Numbered from the stretch's first letter, positions 1 to 13,679 are shown. The stretch is DNA of 64,000 bases from Halictus rubicundus (GCF_050948215.1 NC_135156.1:15251257-15315256), one strand, 5' to 3'. Made by a program: numbers and translations. The notes: generated from the sequence alone by a model not told the origin.

Positions 1-2322
1 ATTCTTTTACCAAACTTTCGCCAACATATTCGTCACATTTTTCTGAATGATACGACACCAAACACGGCACCATTCGGATCATTTTTACTTGTATAATTCG
101 CGATATCGTAAAGCCTCTGTTATCCGAACGGATCAAAGGGAATATTCAATCGTGATTTTGATCGTGCAAACGTGCTCCGAATGATTTCGTGTTTGGACTC
201 GTTTCAATCAAGAAAGCGTCACGAATGTGTTCATAAACGATTCTTGAACAGCTTGTTATGATTAAGGCAAATTTTGATGAGGCTGACTCCACACACTGGA
301 AATACGAAGATCTCCGCGTTCCTTCGGTAGCATCGCGATCCGCGTGTCCTTTCGCGGCGCGAAGTTGCGTAAATCGCGGGAAGATCGATCCTCGCTTCCT
401 CCTGAGCACCCAGGTGGTCGTGCAGGAAGCGCGGATTCGGTTAACGACGAAAAAAAAAAAACTGAGACACCTTACGCGAAAACGGGAATTATGCAACTTC
501 ATCAATTATTCCTGACATGGGAATCGGAATTCGAAACCGTTAATTGGGGGAGACGAGCTAACGTTGCCTTTTACCGTATCTTCCTGCAGTTTCTACTTTT
601 TCCTCTTCGGTGTATAAATTAATTTCTGATGCTCGGTCAGTTCTGCGAGAAAATTCGTTTTCTAAATTGATTTCACACGAAATCATTTCAACATCGGACA
701 CTAACTAATGTTGCTTTCCATTATCTCTTCCTACAGCTCCTCTTTCATTTTTAAACTTATCCTTCAAACCAGATCATGGTTGCTCGAGTCATTGGAGAGA
801 GTTACCTTTTCAATTTTCTTCTACATGGAAACCCGTCAACAATGTGAAAGAAATCTTTTCTAGAAGACCATTTAGACCTTGAAAATAATTTCAATGTAGA
901 AATGATTGAGATTCAATTTCTGCTAAGTGAGTGATTCTGAAGACCACGCTATACAAATCTGAGGAAAGAAAATGGAAGACCACGTTTTGTTAAGTAAGCG
1001 TTGAAATTTGAAGCATCAGGGCAGACAAGCGTTTCTATAAATTTCGATGACGACGCGACGGAATGATCCTCGTCGAGCCTCTTATTTATAGATCTCCCGT
1101 GGGCAATTTCTTCTCTGGTTGAAAGAATCGGCGACATTGCGAGGCAAAATGGCGGAAAGAGGCTTGTTCCCGGATCGGAGGCTGGCCACTGAAGCGTTGC
1201 ATCCCCGGTTGCAGCGGGGCCCGCCGCGAGGGGAGCCAACTTTCACGTACTTATACAGTAATAGTATCGCGTTAAATGTAATGCATCGGCCTAGTCTTAC
1301 CTCACTCTATCATTTCCAACGGACTTTCCTTGCCGTCGCTTACTTATTACCTTTCTAACTGCCACGCCGGCTGAATTTCTTCGCGGAAGTTTGACCGTGA
1401 CGAGGTTAACATCCACGGTTCTTCTGCTAGAAAGTACGCGTCCGCGCGCGCGCGCGCGTGCACACCTCCTCAAAGCAAAAACGAGCTGAAAAAATAATTG
1501 ATCTAAGCATCCGGGTCGATGCAACGCCTATTTTCCTTTAGGATTTATTTGTTACATCAAGCTGAGCCGGGACGATTCAATATTATGCGTTTGGTGTCTC
1601 CAACGACGCCATTTTGTTTGGTAACATAATTCCTTGAAACAATCACCAGGACATTGATTCTTGTGTGATTTAATACGTGGACAGAATGCTTATTAGTAGA
1701 TATGTGTTCGATGTCTTGGACGACGCCATTTTCTCCGACGGCTGACATGCATCTTTCGGTCGTTTTCTTGCAATTATCAGACGACGTCGTTAAAAGATGA
1801 TTTTCGTTTAAAGCGATTCATGAAAATGTTCATTCTTAGGTAACGTTTATCATCGAATATTCAAGGAATTTATCCGAACTTTTTTGCAACAACGATCTTC
1901 AACGTTTTCTTCAAACGGAGATCAAACACTGGGTCTTCTAGTTTAATGGTCTCCTTCTAAAGAAGGGATCATTAACAATTTTTAAATGTAAATTTCGAAG
2001 AAGCAGGTTGAGAAACTTTCCAGCCAGCATCCGAGATGGGAGATATGTTTCTCAGAAACATAAAGGAAAGCTGTCGTTGAGGAAAAAGTTGGGATGAATT
2101 TCCGGTGCATCGGACGGATCAGTTTTTAGCCGGAAGGCGTGTAGCGCCATTAAAGGCAGCCGAGACGTAACAAATTGTCACAGGGATCTATCGATCTACC
2201 GGTTGTCGCACGATGTCGAACACGATGGCAAAGGGACAACGGCCTCTGAGACCACCTACATTGGCCGGGAACATCGCGATTTCTTGAATTCAATGAATGT
2301 CATTTCTTGAATGTCAACATTC
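1..2322. other. Noncoding stretch, no gene seen
   Basis: Only short unrecognisable frames on both strands. It holds a (CG)n run at about 1443-1459 and a pair of GCCATTTT-containing segments at about 1597-1735 (see findings). No RNA gene or transposon end was recognised. Confidence 0.5.
1443..1459. repeat. (CG)n microsatellite
   Basis: Alternating CG dinucleotides in a locally GC-rich patch, followed by GTGCACACC. Such a run can adopt Z-DNA, but nothing nearby ties it to a gene. Confidence 0.8.
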
Positions 2323-2840
2323 GAATTTGAATTGGACCGTTAAAACTTGAATTTGAATTGGACCGTTAAAACTTGAATTTGAATTGGACCGTTAAAAGTT
2401 GAATTTGAATTGGACCGTTAAAACTTGAATTCAAATTGGACCGTTAAAAGTTGAATTTGAATTGGAACGTTAAAAATTGAATTTGAATTGGACCGTTAAA
2501 ACTTGAATTTAAATCGGACTATCAAAAATTGAATTTGAATCGGACCGTTAAAAATTGCATTTGAATTGAACAGCTAAAAATTGAATTTGAATCGGACCGT
2601 TAAAAATTGAATTTGAACTGAACAGCTAAAAATTGAATTTGAATCGGACCGTTAAAAATTGAATTTGAACTGAACAGCTAAAAATTGAATTTGAATTGGA
2701 CCGTTAAAAATTGAATTTAAATTGGACCGTTAAAACTTGAATTCAAATCGGACTATCAAAAATTGAATTTGAATCGGACCGTTATAAATTGCATTTGAAC
2801 TGAACAGCTAAAAATTGAATTTGAATTGGACCGTTAAAAT
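2323..2840. repeat. 26-bp minisatellite, about 20 units
   Basis: Tandem copies of a 26-bp unit with the core GAATTTGAATTGGACCGTT followed by an A run. Variants alternate GAATTGGACCG, GAATCGGACCG and GAACTGAACAG types in blocks, as expected from local duplication of variant groups. Decayed units (for example GACCGTTAACG and CATTATGATTGAAATAGG) continue to about 3050. An array at 18.3-19.35 kb carries the same motif on the opposite strand. Confidence 0.95.
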
Positions 2841-4180
2841 GTGAATTTTACCAGAATCGTTTAAATTTGACTTCTGATATTTTAAAATGGCCCATTAATC
2901 TTACAGTATCGTGACCATCAAAATTCGAATCTAACCATCCATATCATGATCAAAATTAAACCGTTAAAGTGTGGAACATGATGATAAAAATTTCAATCTG
3001 ACCGTCGACATTATGATTGAAATAGGACCGTTAACGTTCAAATTCGATACGGGTCAACCGAATTCGGACACGACGTTGCAAAGGAAGCGGTCTTTAATCG
3101 CGACGCAACCAAAGATCCCGATCGCATCTCGACCGAGGATCTCGATCGGTACGCAAGCTTCTCGAGATCCGCGTTTTCCGCGCGGCTAATCGACCGCCGC
3201 CGGTTAGCGGCTTTATGAACCGCTAGCCGTTTCAGTTACGAAACGTGGCACCGGGGATTACGAAACGAGAGGACGTAATAACGCGGCAATGTAGGCGAGC
3301 TCTCCGCCCGTACCGTTAGATTTTCTCCGAGACGGTTGCCCCGCGCTCGCGCCGCTCCGCTCCGCACCGCTCCGCTCCGCCTATCTACCATACTATGCCG
3401 ATCGTTGTCACACTTCTAACGTTACACGCCCGTTAGGCCCTTCACGGCTACGCTGTCCTGCCAGGTCCCGTCTACTCGCCTTGTATTTCGTTCGCTGACA
3501 TTACTAATCTGCAACAGGACAAAACTGTACAACCCGGTTGCTCGGCTGCGAGCGAGCTCTCCACCGCTATTTAACAATCTTGACTTGCCGCTTGTCACGG
3601 CAATTAACTCGACGGACCATTCCACGGACACGGAACACGTTGCGTACCACCGCTAAGTAGTACAATCATTCTGCTTAATAAACTTGCCACATTGTGATGA
3701 TCTCAACTACAAATCCTGCTAATGCCCGCAATAAACTAAAACTGGTCATCTCTTCTCGAAAAATATAGGCACCCTCGAGGCAGAAAAATTGTTTCTATTT
3801 TACCGTTTATCTAGCTTTTCAAGCATGAAAGAAACGAATGAGTCAATTCGGGCACAGTTTCTCTAGGATTACTTCTTGTTGTCCCTATAGCAATCTTCAT
3901 AGCTCTGACAGTTCTTGAAACGTAGTACACGCTCTTTAGAAAATATTCGAAGCTTCTAACGGACACATTCGATCTGGAAAAGCATAACGAAAGAAACCTT
4001 CCAGCGGAAAAATGGCGACTTTCATGAAGTTCGATAAGTCGGGACTAACGCATCGAAGCTCTGAAATTTTTACCATTTTTCTCATAAATTGCAGGAGATC
4101 CGCAGTCTAATTACAAACGTAACGCAGTGGAATTGGAAACCGAGTCCTAATCAACTAAACTAAGTACATCGTACAGCCGA
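2841..4180. other. Decayed array flank and CpG-rich noncoding DNA
   Basis: Worn 26-bp units run to about 3050. A CpG-rich block then runs to about 3420 and includes a short GCTCC/GCACC minisatellite at about 3354-3381. No splice-consistent reading frame was found. Confidence 0.5.
3354..3381. repeat. Short (GCTCC)n minisatellite
   Basis: Five or six tandem copies of GCTCC/GCACC within the CpG-rich block. Confidence 0.75.
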
Positions 4181-4684
4181 TTGGAAGATGGCCGACAGTC
4201 TGGGAAACGCAGTCGTAGGGTCACCGCGTCCCAAGAAAGAGAAAAAGTGTCACGTCGGAACGCGATCACGTCCCCCCCCGTGTCGTCATCGCGGGTTCAG
4301 CGACACGGCGATTGTGAAACCGTGTTTTGGTGGTTCCCGCATTCCGGGTCAGGATCCTTGAAGCGGATCGGAGCGGAGTGGCAAGTTCAATGCGAGGAGG
4401 AAGTGGCCAGGAAGGTGGTGGCTGCCATTGCCGTTTGCCGTTGCCGTTTGCCATTGCCGGGATCCGGCGCGGCGTCGTCGGCCGCCATAATTCTCCGGGT
4501 TCTCCAACCGAGCACCAACTTTCACGCGATACCACCCCCTCCTCTCTCTCTCTCCTCTCTCTCTCTTTCTCCCTCCCCTCCTCTCTCTCTCTATCTCTCT
4601 CTTTCGCAAACCGCGCCGTTCCCACTTGAACGAAGAAAGTGCACATGTAACACTTACATGACAACCGGAGAGACCTATACGTAA
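4181..4684. other. GC-rich block with CT-rich tract
   Basis: The block is open on both strands (167, 132, 100 and 86 codons), which reflects composition rather than coding: no frame shows a recognisable domain and all contain low-complexity tracts. It may be a CpG-rich regulatory patch. Confidence 0.4.
4532..4604. repeat. CT-rich microsatellite
   Basis: Interrupted (CT)n/(TCC)n on the + strand. The complementary GAGA repeats match GAGA-factor-type binding sequence, but no function is shown here. Confidence 0.85.
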
Positions 4685-6404
4685 CGTACAGCCGCAGTCA
4701 AAAGACGATGCCAGCGGATTTCGTCAATGTCAATGCCACTGGCCCGGCCAGTGATCTTGGAACAATCAGACAACTCCGTCACAAAAGCGTACATGATCGT
4801 CGAAGATTAAGAAATGTCAGGACAATGTGCATGAACGTGACAGTTTCTAGGAATTCATTCTACGAAGTTATTTTTCTGATTTGAAGAAATATTAAGAGGC
4901 TGTATAAACGTAGCGCAGTTTGTGTATAATATATGACACGTTTGCCGAATTCACTTGTACAAAGTTCTGAGACTCACAAGAGCATAGAGTAATGAAGCCG
5001 TTCGATTCACAGGATTGAGATCGTCGCCGCAAAATGCATCCTTTGTTCCGCGTTCAGAAGGAATTAGGAAATAATGGTGCGCGCGATTCCTCGCCGCTTA
5101 GAATGCAGAAAGAAAAGCCGGCGTCGAGGACGTTCGCCTGGACGTGACTGTTTTCCGGAAGTTTTCCGCGACGCCTGGGGGCTCTGTGAAGTTTCGAATG
5201 CCACCGGATTACGACAGCAAGGACAAGCCGATCAGAAAAACACGCGGCCGCTGCCGGCGAAACGGAAGAATTAATTACAGAGTGCCTCCGTCCTTAGCAG
5301 GCCGGGACGCTGCGAATGGTCTTAATGTCCCTCTCCCACGATTAACCTTCGAATAACCGAACGGCGTCGTTCCTTATCAAACCAGCCGTTCCTTGAAACG
5401 GCTGCTATCCTGAATCGTGACGGACAAACTGAACAGCCGGCTGGAGCTGCGAGCAATACCGCTATCAGTCTGCTTTTCCTTAAAGCTCCGAACAATGCCA
5501 CTGTCGTTCCGCTTCTTCTTAAAACTCGAAGCCCTTCCTTCGCCTTGAAGAAATAATTTACATCGTTTTCTGTACACCTTTTTGCGTAGGTGCAATCCAA
5601 AACAGTTCAAAGATCAAAAGAATCCGAAGAATATCGACACACCATTTTCAACTTGTTGGAATTATTTAAAAAAGTTCAGGACGCAGTCAAGACAAATCTC
5701 CTTAACAGTTCGAATATTTCAAAAAATCAGAGAATCATCATATGAAAAAATATTTCCATGCTCTTCGAACTCTAAACAAATAAACTCTGTGTTATATCGT
5801 CTCGCAACTCCAAAATAAATGTACCAGTCGATAAAATCGATAAGAGAGATCGATCATGTTGGTCCGACGGCAAGATGGCGGATTTTCGAGAGCCGGCAGG
5901 TGTCGGCCCGTTATCAGAGCCGCGAGCACACGCACCGTCGTGTACACGCTTATTATGTAACGATGTTAACTGTAAATATTTACCGGAGCGGCATGCCCCT
6001 GGCCCCTCCCCCCAGGTCGCCCCCTCCCCCTCCATCACACCTGAGAAGGAAATAGGCACGATCGCGCTTGTCCACACGGAAAGTAGACCGAAAGAAGTCG
6101 GCTTTGCTGGAAGTGGGGTGGCTAGATGGCGGACCGGAAGGGCGGTGAGAGGAGGACCGTTTAAAAATACCAAAGTGGAGCACTCCGCTACGCTCCTGGA
6201 ATCGATTAACGCCGGGGGCCCCCTCTGCTACGCCACTGGCCCTCGTCATTCGCTTTGCGAACCACTCAGAGCCGCCCCCTTTCCCGAAAACGCGGCCTCG
6301 AAGCGAAAACGAACCACCGAACAACTCCAGATGCCGCCATTTTGTAAACAATCAAAATTCAACGTTTCTTTCTGTTCGCACCACAACTACATTCGTACTG
6401 GTTA
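4685..6404. other. Noncoding stretch
   Basis: Nothing recognised beyond several AAGATGGCGG or GCCGCCATTTT strings near 5873, 6125 and 6332, which match YY1/Pho-type sites. The 208-codon frame starting at 5875 runs into a decayed transposon copy and is rejected. Confidence 0.4.
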
Positions 6405-6510
6405 CCACTCTGGGGCACCGCTGGAAGTTGCTACATCATTATTCGAAATATTCCTTACATTATTAAATTTGTATATTGCTAAGAAGTTACTAAACATTTA
6501 ATTTAACTTT
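6405..6510. mobile_element. Decayed family A TTAA element (remnant)
   Basis: The run CATTATTCGAAATATTCC, then ACATTATTAAATTTGTATAT and TTACTAAACATTT, follows the order of the better-preserved family A copy at 22206. Both termini are unrecognisable, so this is a remnant. Confidence 0.4.
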
Positions 6511-9500
6511 TTCTTGTATGAGTAAATGAAAATGCATGAAATCACAAAATCACATACAATGGAAATATTTTTTAGGAAGAAATGTTTGCATTTTTTTTTT
6601 TTTTTTTGGTTTTGACTTTGAAAAATGATATCGTGTACCTAGTCCAAATAATAGAAGATACGTAGGTAAAGTCTCGATAAGAAACAATAATTACTCGATG
6701 GTAAACCAGTGATCAAGTAAACCCTAGTTTTATATGGTGTAACGAGACTGTTATTAGTCGCAACAGAAATAGAAAGAAAGCATGAAAACGATAACGGCTG
6801 GTAATATCAATGAGTAACGTTTTTATAGATCGTTGAATAATGCATCCTTCGCAGCAGATTAATATTTAACAGCGCAGCACGCGAGATGCTCACGGGATCC
6901 CGAGTCAGCTTCGATCCGTGAACGATTGAATCTCTTGTGTCATATTAATCGTCCCATTAAATCCACGTTTAACTAGACACGAAGCAATTAAAGCGGGTAT
7001 ACGAGTTCCTGCAATTGTTTATCGAGTAAGAAACAAATATAAGAAGAAAATCGCGATCGTAACTCAATTTCCAACTGACTCGTGTCACGGTAATGGAAGA
7101 GTATCGTTGAAATTCTGTTGTCAATCATTTTTAGTAACTTCATTATCCATCCCACTAATTTAAAGAATACCACCACCCCCCCCCCCTCTTTCTACAAAAT
7201 CATGACAGTTTATATATGAACAATTATTCTAAAACCATGCATTCATTATTGGATTACCGTCTTCGAAATCCTCGATTCACACGATCATTTCGACAAATTC
7301 GCGCGCAACGCAACCATTCGCATAAAAATTAATTCATTCGCTGTTCAACATTCGCCGAGAAAACGCAGGCATTCTAACCGCAACCGAAACCGACCGTTCC
7401 TCCGCGTCACGACCATTAACAATCAATCTCCCGCAGCCATTAAAATGCAATCATCATTATCATCGAGTGGAATCTCCATCCAGCCAAAAGCTAATGACGA
7501 TCCACGGGGAAATGTCTTAATATCGATCCGTTTCGATGAAATTGTTGCAAAAAAGCGGTTCGGTCACGTATCCACAAAAAGGCAGCGATCTCTTTGGATC
7601 TCACCGTTGGGTTTCTTGCCAGTCAGGATCGAGAGGCCTCTGATAGATCCTTGACAGTCCACCGAGGACTGGCAGCCTTCCGATCGACAAGTCTGACTTG
7701 ACAAAGAGGCGGGAAAGAAGGAAAAAGAAGTCGCTGGGACGAGCGAACCGACGACGCGACGTTGCCCGAGGATTTACCTGTGCGATAAATTCAGGTACGC
7801 AAGGCCATAAGCCGTATACGTAATGCGCATAACGCGTTGCGTGGCCTAACTCGCTCCTCCACGAATCGGAATCGATCGCGTCCCCGCAACAGAACACGCT
7901 TGTTTCTCCTAGATCGAGGTCCTTGAGCCGCGGCGTTACGTAAACCCGATCGGGAAGCCAGGAGGCCAGACACTTCCGGGAAATCGTGGAAAATGTCACT
8001 TCCGGGCTCTGGAATTTTCCAGAATCGTTCCGGACGCTCCTGGACCCCCCAACGCTTGCAACCACGCGTTTCGTGCACCTGCACATTTACACATAACTCC
8101 TTCGACCTTCGACGAATTGGCTTTGAAAAATTCATTTTACTGGTCCACATATCCGCAAACACGTGTGCAAAATCTTAAATTTCCAGGTCTAACAGTTTTC
8201 TCGTAATTAATTCTCGAATCGTGCGTGTGTAGAGTACTCTTTGGGTCACCTTCAGGGTATCGTGTGAGTTTAGCAATTTCTTTTTAACAAAAGGACCAGA
8301 CTATAGGAAAATTTTGGAGGTTATTTTGCAAGACTTCAGAAGTATTTACGTATTTTTCTTTTCGTTGTGTATTATAAAATAGCTGAGCTGCAAGCTCCCG
8401 CAACAAAAGCAGCGATGTCCTCGGTTCGAGCTGAAGAAAGTACTAAATTGTTTTTAAAATTTTCGGCAAATTGATGGTACTTTGATTTTTATGTTGTCCG
8501 AGCGGAGCTGGTAAATTGAATGTACCTACCATTTGCGGCCCATAAATATCGCGTCTGCTTGTCGGCGAGGTAGCGTAATACGAAAAGGAATCCGGCGTTA
8601 ATGTACTTCCTCGTGTGTCGCCTAATGGTACGGGCACTTTGAAATTTCCCGTAACCGCCGCATGAAATATGTAGACGACGACGACGACGACGACGACGAT
8701 GATTCCGAAGCGTGCGTGCGTGTGTGTCGCCGCGATCGATCCCGATCCTATGTGGAACGCAGGACCGTTAGAATTGTTCTCGTTATTATGCAAACGACGC
8801 TCCCTCGGCGTTTCTTCATCCGAACGTCGTCTTTCTTCAAGGTAAACACCAAGAATCAAGGTCGCATCGATCTTTATCACCGGACGTTCTTCGCCGTCTG
8901 ATAATCCCGGCCGATCGATAATCACTGCAAACATTACGGGACAACTAGCATAACTTTTGGCCACGGTTCAGTCGACTCGTCGTTCGAAATTCCCGCGCAA
9001 AGTTTTGCAACTTCAAAGAAGCGCATACATCAAGTTACCGTTTTAAATCTTGCAAGTTTGAACATCAACGGTAAATATTGAGAACAAGTTTGTATCTAGA
9101 CTATGCGATTAGGATTTGAATGTTGGTTGGCGAAGGAAATTTATCAAGTAGAATATAAATTTGTCCTCGCGTTAAAGGGGCCTGAAAAATTCCGTAACCC
9201 GAGATATGCGTTTCTTGGCTTTGAATGTCCAAGGTGCAAATGGCGGAGCAGCGACCGTAATCTTTTTTTCATCCTGAACAAGAAACGCAAGCTGATGGGT
9301 TACGCAATCCCGGAAAACGGTGCTCGATAACCCTGGCTTCTCTATGGAAATTTCGACCATGAAACGCGACGTGCATCGTAACGAGCACTCCTCCATCTCG
9401 CTCGATCTGGCTCGCAGTCGGTCAAAGGTGAACACAAATATCAGGGACGACGGCTCGTTCCGCGGCTCTTATTCAAATGGCCACCCACCAGGCCTGCGTC

Positions 9501-9697
9501 GCATCCCTTGACCAGTATTTCGAACGAATGCCGCGCGATTCTACTGCGTTTCGCGCCAGTTTTCCATATTTCGTTCGCGGAATCAACGTTATCCGCAACA
9601 ACCGTTACGCGCTCGCCTTAGAATCCAGTTTGCTTCGGTATTGGTACAGGGTGGCACAAAAGTCCACTAGACCATTTTCAAATGCAGCAACCCTCTT
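6511..9697. other. Noncoding stretch
   Basis: Contains a T run at 6591-6607, a C run near 7175-7186 and a (GAC)n run at 8674-8699. The minus-strand frames of 161 and 173 codons (8086-7601, 8964-8443) show no domain; part of the second is only the (GAC)n tract read as poly-Val. A TACAGGGTGGCACAAAAGTC string near 9656 resembles a Tc1/mariner-type end without a partner. Confidence 0.45.
8674..8699. repeat. (GAC)n microsatellite
   Basis: About nine GAC units. Read forward it gives an Asp run and read in reverse a Val run in unrelated frames, so it is not evidence of coding. Confidence 0.85.
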
Positions 9698-10978
9698 GCT
9701 TTTTAGAAATTTGCGTCTCTTCATTTTTTGTATTCCACATTTGGATCCACCACCTGATTAGTAGACCGCGGATTTTTACCAAGAAATTGGCTGACAGTAG
9801 AAAATTCGAAAAATCTAACAATGTTATTATCTTGTTTTCGATGTAAAAAAGAAAACTATTAAGAGATGAAATTAATTTTCATTTGACTCCAGTTTCCACT
9901 CCCGGTTCCGCTTTTTTCTGCAAAATAGAAATTGTCAGGATTAATTGCGTGACACAGAATGTATGTGGACATATGTTTTTTCTCTTGGTAAACTTAATGA
10001 CTTGAAAATAGTACAGCCTTTGAATTCTTTATATGCTTTTAGTATTTTGCCTTCTATCTACTCGTTTTTTTCATAAATGCACAAAATCCGCTACTATCGT
10101 CTAGCTTTTTAAAAATTCGCATCTGTTCATTTTTTGTGTTCCACATTTGGATCCACCACCTGATTAGTAGACCGCGGATTTTTACCAAGAAATTGGCTGA
10201 CAGTAGAAAATTAGAAAAATCTAACAATGTTATTATCTTGTTTTCGATGTAAAAAAGAGAACTATTAAGAGATGAAATTAATTTTCATTTAACTCCAGAT
10301 TTCCGCAAACGCTGCATTCGATGTCCGCAGTCTACTAATTAGTAGATTGCGATTCTTTTTCTGCAAAATAGAAATTGTCAGGATTAATAGCGTGACACAG
10401 TCAGTGTACGTAGACATATATTTTTTCTCTTGGTAAACTTAACGAGTTGAAAATAGTAGAGCCTTTGAATTCTTTATACGTTTTTAGTATATTTTGCCTT
10501 CTATCTACTCGTTTTTCTAATAAATGTATAAAATCCGTTACTACCCTCTTGCTTTTTAGAAATTCGCATCTGTTCATTTTTTGTATTCCACATTTGGATC
10601 CAGCACCCGATTAGTAGACGGCAAATTTTTTTAAGAAATTGTCTGACTGAGATATAAAATAGTAAAAAATTAGAAAAATCTAACAATGTTATTATGTTGT
10701 TTCCGATGCAAAAAAAAAACTATTAACAGATGAAATTAATTTTCATTCAACTCCAGATTTCCGCAAACGCTGCATTCGATGTCAGCAGTCTACTAATTAG
10801 TAGATTGCGATTCTTTTTCTGCAAAATAGAAATTGTCAGGATTAATTGCGTGACACGGTCAGTGTATGTAGACATATATTTTTTCTCTTGGTAAACTTAA
10901 CGAGTTGAAAATAGTAGAGCCTTTGAATTCTTGATATGCTTTTAGTATTTTTCCAAATTCATAAAATCCGCTACTGAT
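9698..10978. repeat. Three-copy tandem repeat, 406-447-bp unit
   Basis: Units begin at 9698, 10104 and 10551 with GCTTTTTAGAAATTCGCATC-like sequence and share CCACATTTGGATCCACCACC, AAATTGGCTGACAGTAG and CTCTTGGTAAACTTAACG. Units 2 and 3 contain the perfect 14-bp palindrome CTACTAATTAGTAG (10332-10345 and 10790-10803). Unit 1 lacks about 41 bp around this site. No ORF spans the repeat. Confidence 0.9.
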
Positions 10979-13679
10979 TGGAATCGAGACGGGAATCTCG
11001 GCAGAAAAATTTGCAGAAAAATCGCAGCCCCGGCGAGGTGCTTCGGGTCGTACTCTTAGGTGTCTAAATAAAGTTCGAAGACGTGAACCGACGGCGAAAA
11101 AGCTTTCTTTGAACGGTCGTTCGTGCGCAACGACGAGGCGTAACCGCTTTCGCTATCTGGGCCAATGGGTCACAAAGTTTCCCGCGTGCCCTCGCGCGCG
11201 CGATCGCGTGCTAACGCACCTCCGCATTTCCTTAGCAGTCGCGTGGTGTGTTCCTTTTTTTCTTTTTCTTTTTTCCCTTCTTTTATCGCCGACCTCTCGA
11301 ATCGATTTTCCTGCAGCCCCGTGCAGTCGCATGCACTCGTCACCGTTCCCTCGCAACTTTCTTTCCACTCTGTACAGGCGTCCCCGGAACGTTGCAAACA
11401 TTACAAGAGCGTTACGTTAACGCGTCACAGTTGAGCAATATTTAACAGCAATTTTAATCGATACATATATTCATTTATTTTACAGTAATTTCGAGTCGCG
11501 ATCCAGCAAATCGCCTTCGAGAACGTAATAGCAATCATTTCTACCGGGATTATTTTCCGAGACGCTTCTTTCTATCGAAATAATGAATGAATCATTCGAA
11601 AACAAATTGAAACCTTTCTAGAAAGTTTAGACATTTTTTCCGAGAACTGAATCTGTCTTGTTTCTGAATTTCTTTCAATGAAAGCCATCCTTTTTGTAGG
11701 ATAGTCATTGTGTGCCGCAACTTTCAGAGAACGATCGCCGAGAACAGCGAATCGAAGGGCGTGCTTTCGGGAAATTTTCTTCGCAGGATTCTCCAGAAAA
11801 CAGGAAGGATAACGAATAGATCCTTGGCAGCCGGGAATGCGCGTTCCAGCGGCAAGGACTCTCCTCGGACAATTCGAAGCTTTTGAGGAACGCGACGCAC
11901 CGTTCGCGCACCGGAATGTTAATTGGACTGCGATAAATAATTGCGAGGGGCGGCTGGAAAGAACACGGCGATCCCTTAACGCGTAAATCGGTCCGATTCG
12001 ACGCGTTAATTGACGCTAACGAGCCGGCCCGTTCAACAAGCTCTTAAAAATGTCCCGCGAGAGCTGGAGCGAGAACCGATACTCTAATCTGTTCCCATAA
12101 TGTCGCTGATAAAAATCGCGTTGCGCGTTCCTGAGAACCGAGCAAAAATTTCCGAAATCTAAACCTCTTCAATATCTATTTTTTCCCAGTAACAAAAAAG
12201 ATTACACGTTAACATACCGACTTCAATATGTACTCCAGAACTTTTTTAGGTAAAGCCTGCAACAATAAAAAAAAAAATTAGGACCCAAACGACCCAAGTA
12301 TGCAGATGGTGTGAATAAAAGAGGGGGTTAAAAATTCCGAATGTTTCAGAAACCGTGGATATTAATAGTTTTGTGAAAAAGAGTCATGTTGGCCATGAAG
12401 AAGAAGGCCGACTGATTCGGCAATTTTCTCGGCCGCGAAGATCGATTGGTAATTGAGCCGGCGATCTTTTTTATATGCGCCGACGCTCATTTTCGCGTCC
12501 TTTATATTCGAGCGTAACTGTTACACAAGCAACAGGAAGCCGGCTTCTCGTCAACAGCGAACGATTCGCCCATAAGAATACGCGGTTCGTTCGGCATTGA
12601 GGATATAAATACCCGATAGATTCGCCGCGAACTAACGTTTCCGTAAACGTCGCCACGCAACCATAATCTGTCGCGAAAAATCGAAATTTCCCGCGCTTTC
12701 TCGGCCCGAGACTTCCCCTTGTATAGTTTCCGGCAATGGTGATGAATTTTATGCGTTTAGGGCACACATGAACCAGTGGAAAACAAGATGGAAAGACATT
12801 GGAATCATTCAAGAATACTCCTTTTCTTGAATTCATTATTCCACGTCACGCCAGCCATCGGTATAGACTACTCTTACAGATTTACAATTTGTCATGCAAT
12901 TAAGTATGCTTTAGGTAACAGTAAGGAAGAAGGGAGTCGTTGTCAAAGATGAACAATTTTCATTTTCGAGTCTTCAGTTTTCGTCCCAGAAGAAAACGAA
13001 CGACGAAAGTAGAGGCTTCAAGCTTCAAAATGAGTCGGGGTTCGTTATCGTACGGTTGTTTCGTACAAAATTATACCAATTTGAATATCGATTACTCACG
13101 AAAGATCGGAACAAATTGGAAATTTCGTGTTCCAGCGCACTCCGGAGTGATTTTTCGAACCGTACAGTTGGCGAAACAATTTTCGCGCGCACGTGGGTTC
13201 ACCGCAGAGGAAGAGGGGATCGGAGAAGATGAGGATGTGGCGCATACGTCCCCCGATTGCAACAAGAGACGCGTCCATCCACCCGGTTGCCTCATCGTCA
13301 CTGGCAACCGGTTGCCCTATCAACGTCGACGAGACCCGCAGGAAGTCGATTGCTCGTCTCCTCAGCTAATTGCCAGACTTTCATCGGCGTTACGTCGTCG
13401 TCTGGTTCGTTGCGTAACACGACGGAGCACAACGGTCTTTGACCTGCAGCTGTTCGACGTGTTCGAATCGATCGACAAAATGCGTACGGGACGACACGGC
13501 CGAAAATCGAACCGACTCCGGACGCTTAGGTGAAATCGCCTGGAAACATCGAACCTTGAATAACGCGGCAGACGTGGTATACTATACTGAACATGCATAC
13601 GCAACATGCACGATATTCTGTCTCTCGAAAGAAAATTGCTAACAGTTCTATAAGCGAGACAGAGGGATCTAGCACAAAA
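10979..13679. other. Noncoding stretch
   Basis: No recognisable gene. The 194-codon ATG frame at 12949-13533 is the longest open frame here but has no domain, repeat or splice support, and the opposite strand is also partly open. A GC-rich, CpG-dense block covers 13100-13530. Confidence 0.4.

Noticed and set aside
5875..6501. 208-codon + strand frame starting at AAGATGGCGG
   Set aside because: The start resembles a YY1-type site, the body has no domain, and the tail is encoded by a decayed family A element.
8443..8964. 173-codon minus-strand frame
   Set aside because: Its hydrophobic stretch is the (GAC)n microsatellite read as Val codons. Nothing else in it suggests a protein.
12949..13533. 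194-codon + strand frame
   Set aside because: Basic, low-similarity composition, no domain, antisense frames also open, no splice or poly(A) context.
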